From Aggregatilineales bacterium (lineage in GTDB: Bacteria > Chloroflexota > Anaerolineae > Aggregatilineales > Phototrophicaceae), in NCBI GenBank assembly GCA_030834905.1, contig JAUQWZ010000046.1, positions 62,001 through 126,000 on the forward strand: DNA of 64,000 bases, in the 5' to 3' direction. Of this stretch, positions 60,621 to 64,000 are shown one piece after another. Position 1 is the first letter of the stretch, and every line of letters begins with the position of its first letter. The notes beneath the pieces were generated by a model. That model was not told where the DNA came from. It saw only the letters and a list, made by a program, of their open reading frames with translations, and made no database searches. The position numbers and the translations under genes were made by a program.

Positions 60621-61613
60621 ATGGATCGACGGCAGATGTGTGTCGCCAATGTGCAGTACAAGAAACCGGGCGGTGAGCGGCAGATGAAGAACCTGATCCG
60701 CTATCTGACCTTCCGCGAGAGCCGCAGTGAGAAGGCGTATTCCGTACCTGGCGTTGACCGCTGGGACGATCACGGCATGGGACGCACGATCAAAGACATC
60801 GCCGCACACTGCGAAGCGTACCAGAGCCAGCATGTGCTGCTGTTCTCACTGGTCGTCAACCCCAACCCCGATCTGGTCGCAATGATGCCTGTGGAACAGC
60901 GAGAGCAGTTTGTGCGCGAACTGACCGAACGCACGGTTGAAGGCTTCTTTGATGCACGGAGCATCGAGAATGGGGTCGAATGGAGCGCGGTCATGCACCA
61001 CCGCCTGACTGATGATCCGCAGTCACCAGGAATGCACAACCCGCACATGCACGTCATGCTGCCGGGTACTTACTACGAACCAGACGAAGGCATCCGCAAG
61101 CCGCTCTACTTCTCCAAGAACAGGCAGGTTAATCACATTGAGATGCTGCACGATATCTGCCAGCAGCATTCCGCCGAACTGCTTGACCGCTATGTTGGAC
61201 CGGACTGGGAGCAGCGATACGACGCGCTGGAGGCTGACCGCCAGCGCCAGCTTGAAGTCATCAGCGAACAACCACACGGCAGCCTGCCGGAGATTGGCGC
61301 AGTCTGGAACGGTGTCCGGCGTACAGATGAGAAGACTTCGGCTATAGGAGTGTACGGCTACTTTCAGGACGATCTGGACAACCCCGACGCGCGTGTGCTG
61401 CGCTTCCGTGCACTCATCGCCGGGCTGCCGCACGATGAAGCGGACATCCTCTCAAGCCACTTCGCCGACCTGATGAAGCAGGATGTCAATACGTGGCATG
61501 AGGAAGTGCAGCGAATCAAATCGCTGAACCGCAGTGAGCGCGCCGCCTTCGTCTCTCAGATCCCATTTCGAGATCGCGAACCGCCTGCAATCGCATTCGA
61601 TCTGGAGCTTTGA
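60621..61613 (+). CDS. Relaxase-like mobilisation protein
   Basis: 330 residues. A conserved HNPHMHVM block (H139, H142, H144) with H126-H127 before it resembles the metal-binding histidine motif of MOBP-type relaxases, and Y13 in VQYKKPGG could be the nicking tyrosine. The region YLTFRESRSEKAYS is also relaxase-like. Such enzymes nick oriT and pilot the strand into a recipient. It follows a relaxosome-like gene by two bases. No coupling protein or type IV secretion genes are in the window, so the element may rely on a helper. Confidence 0.65.
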   Translation: MDRRQMCVANVQYKKPGGERQMKNLIRYLTFRESRSEKAYSVPGVDRWDDHGMGRTIKDIAAHCEAYQSQHVLLFSLVVNPNPDLVAMMPVEQREQFVRELTERTVEGFFDARSIENGVEWSAVMHHRLTDDPQSPGMHNPHMHVMLPGTYYEPDEGIRKPLYFSKNRQVNHIEMLHDICQQHSAELLDRYVGPDWEQRYDALEADRQRQLEVISEQPHGSLPEIGAVWNGVRRTDEKTSAIGVYGYFQDDLDNPDARVLRFRALIAGLPHDEADILSSHFADLMKQDVNTWHEEVQRIKSLNRSERAAFVSQIPFRDREPPAIAFDLEL

Positions 61614-61621
61614 AAAACAAA

Positions 61622-61663
61622 GGGCTGGATGCGCTCAGTCGCCAAACCGTCGCATCACAGCCC
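61622..61663 (+). terminator. Hairpin between relaxase and primase genes
   Basis: GGGCTG-GATGCG pairs with CGCATC-A-CAGCCC around a 17-nt loop with one bulge. A weak A-rich tail follows. It may lower read-through into the primase gene or protect the upstream message. Confidence 0.55.
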
Positions 61664-61681
61664 CCATAAAAGGATACACAC

Positions 61682-64000
61682 ATGATGACATCAATTGATC
61701 GCGATGACAAGAGGCTGTCCTCACGGCGGGAGTTTCTGCAGGTGCTGTATGCTGGAGCACCAGCGGACTTATACCTCGAACTGCGCTGCATTCATCCAAC
61801 AACTGGCGAAGTGCGCCCCCTCTGGTCACACATCGGCAACAAACGCCAGCTCAGCAGCATCTTCAAGCAGGCAGATGCGCTGAACGGCGAAGGGTTTGGC
61901 ATCTTCTTCGCGCCATGCCTGCGCCGCCAGAAATCAGGCAAAGCCGACTCCGCCGTCCTTGCGCCAGCTTTCTGGATTGATGTGGACAGCACTGCGCCGG
62001 ACAACCTAGAAAGCCTGCGTTCATTCGACCCCGCACCGTCCTACATTGTTTCCAGTGGAGGCGGCTTGCACGCTTATTGGCTGCTGGAGACACCGTACCA
62101 GCTTGAGGACGAGGTCAGCCGCCAGACGTTCTCCACGATTTTGCGGGGGCTGTTCACGCTGCTTGACGGTGACCCTGCCTACGTCAAATCCCCCGCTTCA
62201 ACCATGCGCCTGCCGGGAAGTGTGAACACCAAGCCTGACCGCAGCGGAGTGCTGGCGAGCATCATCGAGGCACATCCGGATCGGCGTTACCCGTTTGAAC
62301 GCTTTGAATGGCTGGACGTGCCGCCTCAGCCGGAGAAGGTCGGCAGTCTGACCGTGGTTACCGTCAACAGCAATGGGCATCATCCGCTGCCGCCGCGCAC
62401 CGAGCAGTATCTCTCATCGGGCGCGCCGAACGGCAGCCGCAACGCCGAACTGTTCGCCGCCGCCTGCCAGATGCGCGATGCAGGTCACAAGCAGAGCGAA
62501 GCCGAGCGCGAACTGATCCCGCGCTACGCTGCCGACGGGAACGATGATCCGGGCCGCGAGAGGGAAGCGAAGGCAACCATTGAGAGCGCCTATAGCCGCC
62601 CGCCGCGCGATCCAATCATTACTGCCAAAGAACGGGTGACAGCGCTCATTGGCGGCAGCCGCGAGCGCCCAACAGCCGCGCAGATTGTAGACACAGTCAA
62701 AGCCTGCGCGACCCTGAATGCGGTCGAGTGGGCAGAGGAACGGCAGCGCCTCAAATCGCTGTGCGGCGATGGACTAAAGATGAGCGATCTCGACCGCATC
62801 TACCGTGAAACCAAACGCGAACTCAAGCGTCACCAGCAGCAAAACTATGGCGAAAACGAGGGTTATTTCATTAAAGATGGCTGCATCATCTACCGCAAGG
62901 AAACCTATCAGGGTCCCATCGAGAAAGCCGTAACCGATTGGACCGCCGAGGCGCTGCACCAGACCTGCCGGATTGATGATGACGGCAGAGAGACACACGT
63001 CACCACGATTGAACTCCGGCGCGGCGACACCATGAAGCAGCTTGACGTGCCCGGCGAAGTCTTTGTGGACGATCTGGCGCTGCGCCGCTTCGTCGGCGCG
63101 ACCGCCGGAGCACACTATGTCGTTCGTGCAGGGATGTCCAAACATCTGGTTCCGGCGATTGTGCATCTATCGGGTGACTTTCCCACCTACCGGCACTACA
63201 ACTTCATGGGCTGGATGCAGCTTGAGGGGCGTTGGGTGTATGTCTCACCGCATGACAGCATCACCACCGACGGCAGCATGGCAGAACCGCCGTCTGTCGA
63301 GCTGGATAACCGACTCCGGGATTACGGACTGCAATCGACAAGCTGGAAGCAAAGCCTCGCCGCATTCGACGCGGTGACCAAGGTGCTGCCGCCCGGTTTA
63401 GCCGCGCCCCTGATTGCCTTCACGCTGCTGCCAGTGGTTCAGCGTTTCTTCCCAGCCGCAGCGCCGCGACCAGCACTGCATCTGGTCGGCACATCCGGCA
63501 GCGGCAAGAGCGAAATCGCGTCGCTGCTGGCAAGCTTCTATGGTCGCTTCAGCCGCGATACGCCGCCCGCCCAATGGGGCGATACCGTCAACACCGTTGA
63601 AACGCTTGGTTACTCACTCGCCGACGCGCTGTACTGGGTGGACGATTTCAAGCCCGTCTACGTGGATGATCGCACCTTCACCCGTTTCCTACAGAGCTAT
63701 TCGCGCGGCATGGGGCGCGGGCGGCTCACCCGCGATGCTCGTGTGCGGCAGGATCGCCCGTGCCGGGGTTTACTGCTCTCCACTGGCGAAACCACCATCG
63801 AAGGCGAAATGTCGGTGCTGGCGCGTATGCTGGTGCTAGAGATTCCACCCTGGGAGAAGCGCGATCCGGGTGGCAAGGCGCTGGCTGCTGCTGATACCAT
63901 GCGCGAGCATCTGCCCAGCTTCACGGCGCATTTTGCGGCGTGGGTAGCCAAGCAGATTGAGAACGAAGCTTTCCAGCGCGATCTGGCAATGCGGTTTGCA
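61682..64000 (+). CDS. Primase-helicase (prim-pol plus P-loop ATPase), cut by the window edge
   Basis: At least 773 residues, open at the right edge. Start ATG at 61682 (or 61685) with AGGA seven bases upstream. The N-terminal archaeo-eukaryotic primase domain has WIDVDS (D100, D102) and SSGGGLHAYW (H130), as in RepB-type primases of plasmids and phages. A middle part (about 210-560) may bind DNA. The C-terminal helicase-like ATPase has GTSGSGKS (603-610) and ALYWVDDFK (Walker B, D654-D655). It would start and unwind DNA for autonomous replication of the element. Confidence 0.85.
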   Translation, partial: MMTSIDRDDKRLSSRREFLQVLYAGAPADLYLELRCIHPTTGEVRPLWSHIGNKRQLSSIFKQADALNGEGFGIFFAPCLRRQKSGKADSAVLAPAFWIDVDSTAPDNLESLRSFDPAPSYIVSSGGGLHAYWLLETPYQLEDEVSRQTFSTILRGLFTLLDGDPAYVKSPASTMRLPGSVNTKPDRSGVLASIIEAHPDRRYPFERFEWLDVPPQPEKVGSLTVVTVNSNGHHPLPPRTEQYLSSGAPNGSRNAELFAAACQMRDAGHKQSEAERELIPRYAADGNDDPGREREAKATIESAYSRPPRDPIITAKERVTALIGGSRERPTAAQIVDTVKACATLNAVEWAEERQRLKSLCGDGLKMSDLDRIYRETKRELKRHQQQNYGENEGYFIKDGCIIYRKETYQGPIEKAVTDWTAEALHQTCRIDDDGRETHVTTIELRRGDTMKQLDVPGEVFVDDLALRRFVGATAGAHYVVRAGMSKHLVPAIVHLSGDFPTYRHYNFMGWMQLEGRWVYVSPHDSITTDGSMAEPPSVELDNRLRDYGLQSTSWKQSLAAFDAVTKVLPPGLAAPLIAFTLLPVVQRFFPAAAPRPALHLVGTSGSGKSEIASLLASFYGRFSRDTPPAQWGDTVNTVETLGYSLADALYWVDDFKPVYVDDRTFTRFLQSYSRGMGRGRLTRDARVRQDRPCRGLLLSTGETTIEGEMSVLARMLVLEIPPWEKRDPGGKALAAADTMREHLPSFTAHFAAWVAKQIENEAFQRDLAMRFA

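Overview
This is a GC-rich bacterial chromosome segment (close to 60 percent GC by eye). It most resembles a member of the Chloroflexota, Anaerolineae-like. The inference rests on toast-rack/LiaF-like proteins, an Arg32 EF-P of the KPGRG type, LysM/M23 peptidases, a VanW protein, sugar ABC permeases without a local ATPase, and many short hairpin repeats between genes. No rRNA or species marker is present, so the assignment is inference.

Positions 1 to about 52660 are ordinary chromosome. 1-8.5 kb holds the tail of a cut gene, a LysM-M23 peptidase, a DHRS1-like dehydrogenase, a NIF3-C-like protein, a TPR protein, two toast-rack proteins and a ClC channel. 8.5-11.2 kb holds rho behind a 310-nt leader, then efp. 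11.2-16.5 kb holds an HEXXH repeat protein and a sugar ABC importer. 16.6-24.1 kb holds a ScyD-like propeller, an FAD oxidoreductase, an aldo/keto reductase, lactate dehydrogenase and the crtI-crtB carotenoid pair. 24.2-30.1 kb holds a second M23 peptidase, recF, a PAP2-like protein, a lipoprotein and a phosphoesterase. 30.0-32.2 kb holds a divergent TIR and CoiA-like pair. 32.4-48.3 kb holds a modular surface protein, plsY, a 44-bp hairpin array, an ARMT1-like phosphatase, a P450, a membrane protein with a winged-helix regulator, VanW, murJ, and a split biotin-carboxylase/carrier pair. 48.6-52.5 kb is the succinate dehydrogenase operon with a fused membrane anchor.

From a tRNA-Ala(CGC) at 52662-52734 to the right edge, the DNA is an integrated mobile element. 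Its large serine recombinase runs antisense into the tRNA and ends on a stop codon in the anticodon stem. To its right lie an AT-rich two-gene cargo (a predicted PD-(D/E)XK nuclease and an unknown partner), a broken copy of the recombinase 5' end, a repressor operon with tiny overlapping genes, and a divergent rightward operon. That operon carries ParM and ParR-like partition proteins, a cluster of four hairpins, an HU-like protein, a relaxosome-like protein, a relaxase candidate and a primase-helicase cut by the window edge. The element therefore combines site-specific integration with plasmid-type segregation, mobilisation and replication genes. Its right attachment site is outside the window.

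Regulatory signals that could be read directly include good promoters for rho, the P450, the membrane/winged-helix operon, sdh, the tRNA and the element operon, several with palindromes on the -35 or start region. Two families of hairpin repeats, built on GGACACGAC and on AGGGGCG arms, recur between genes.
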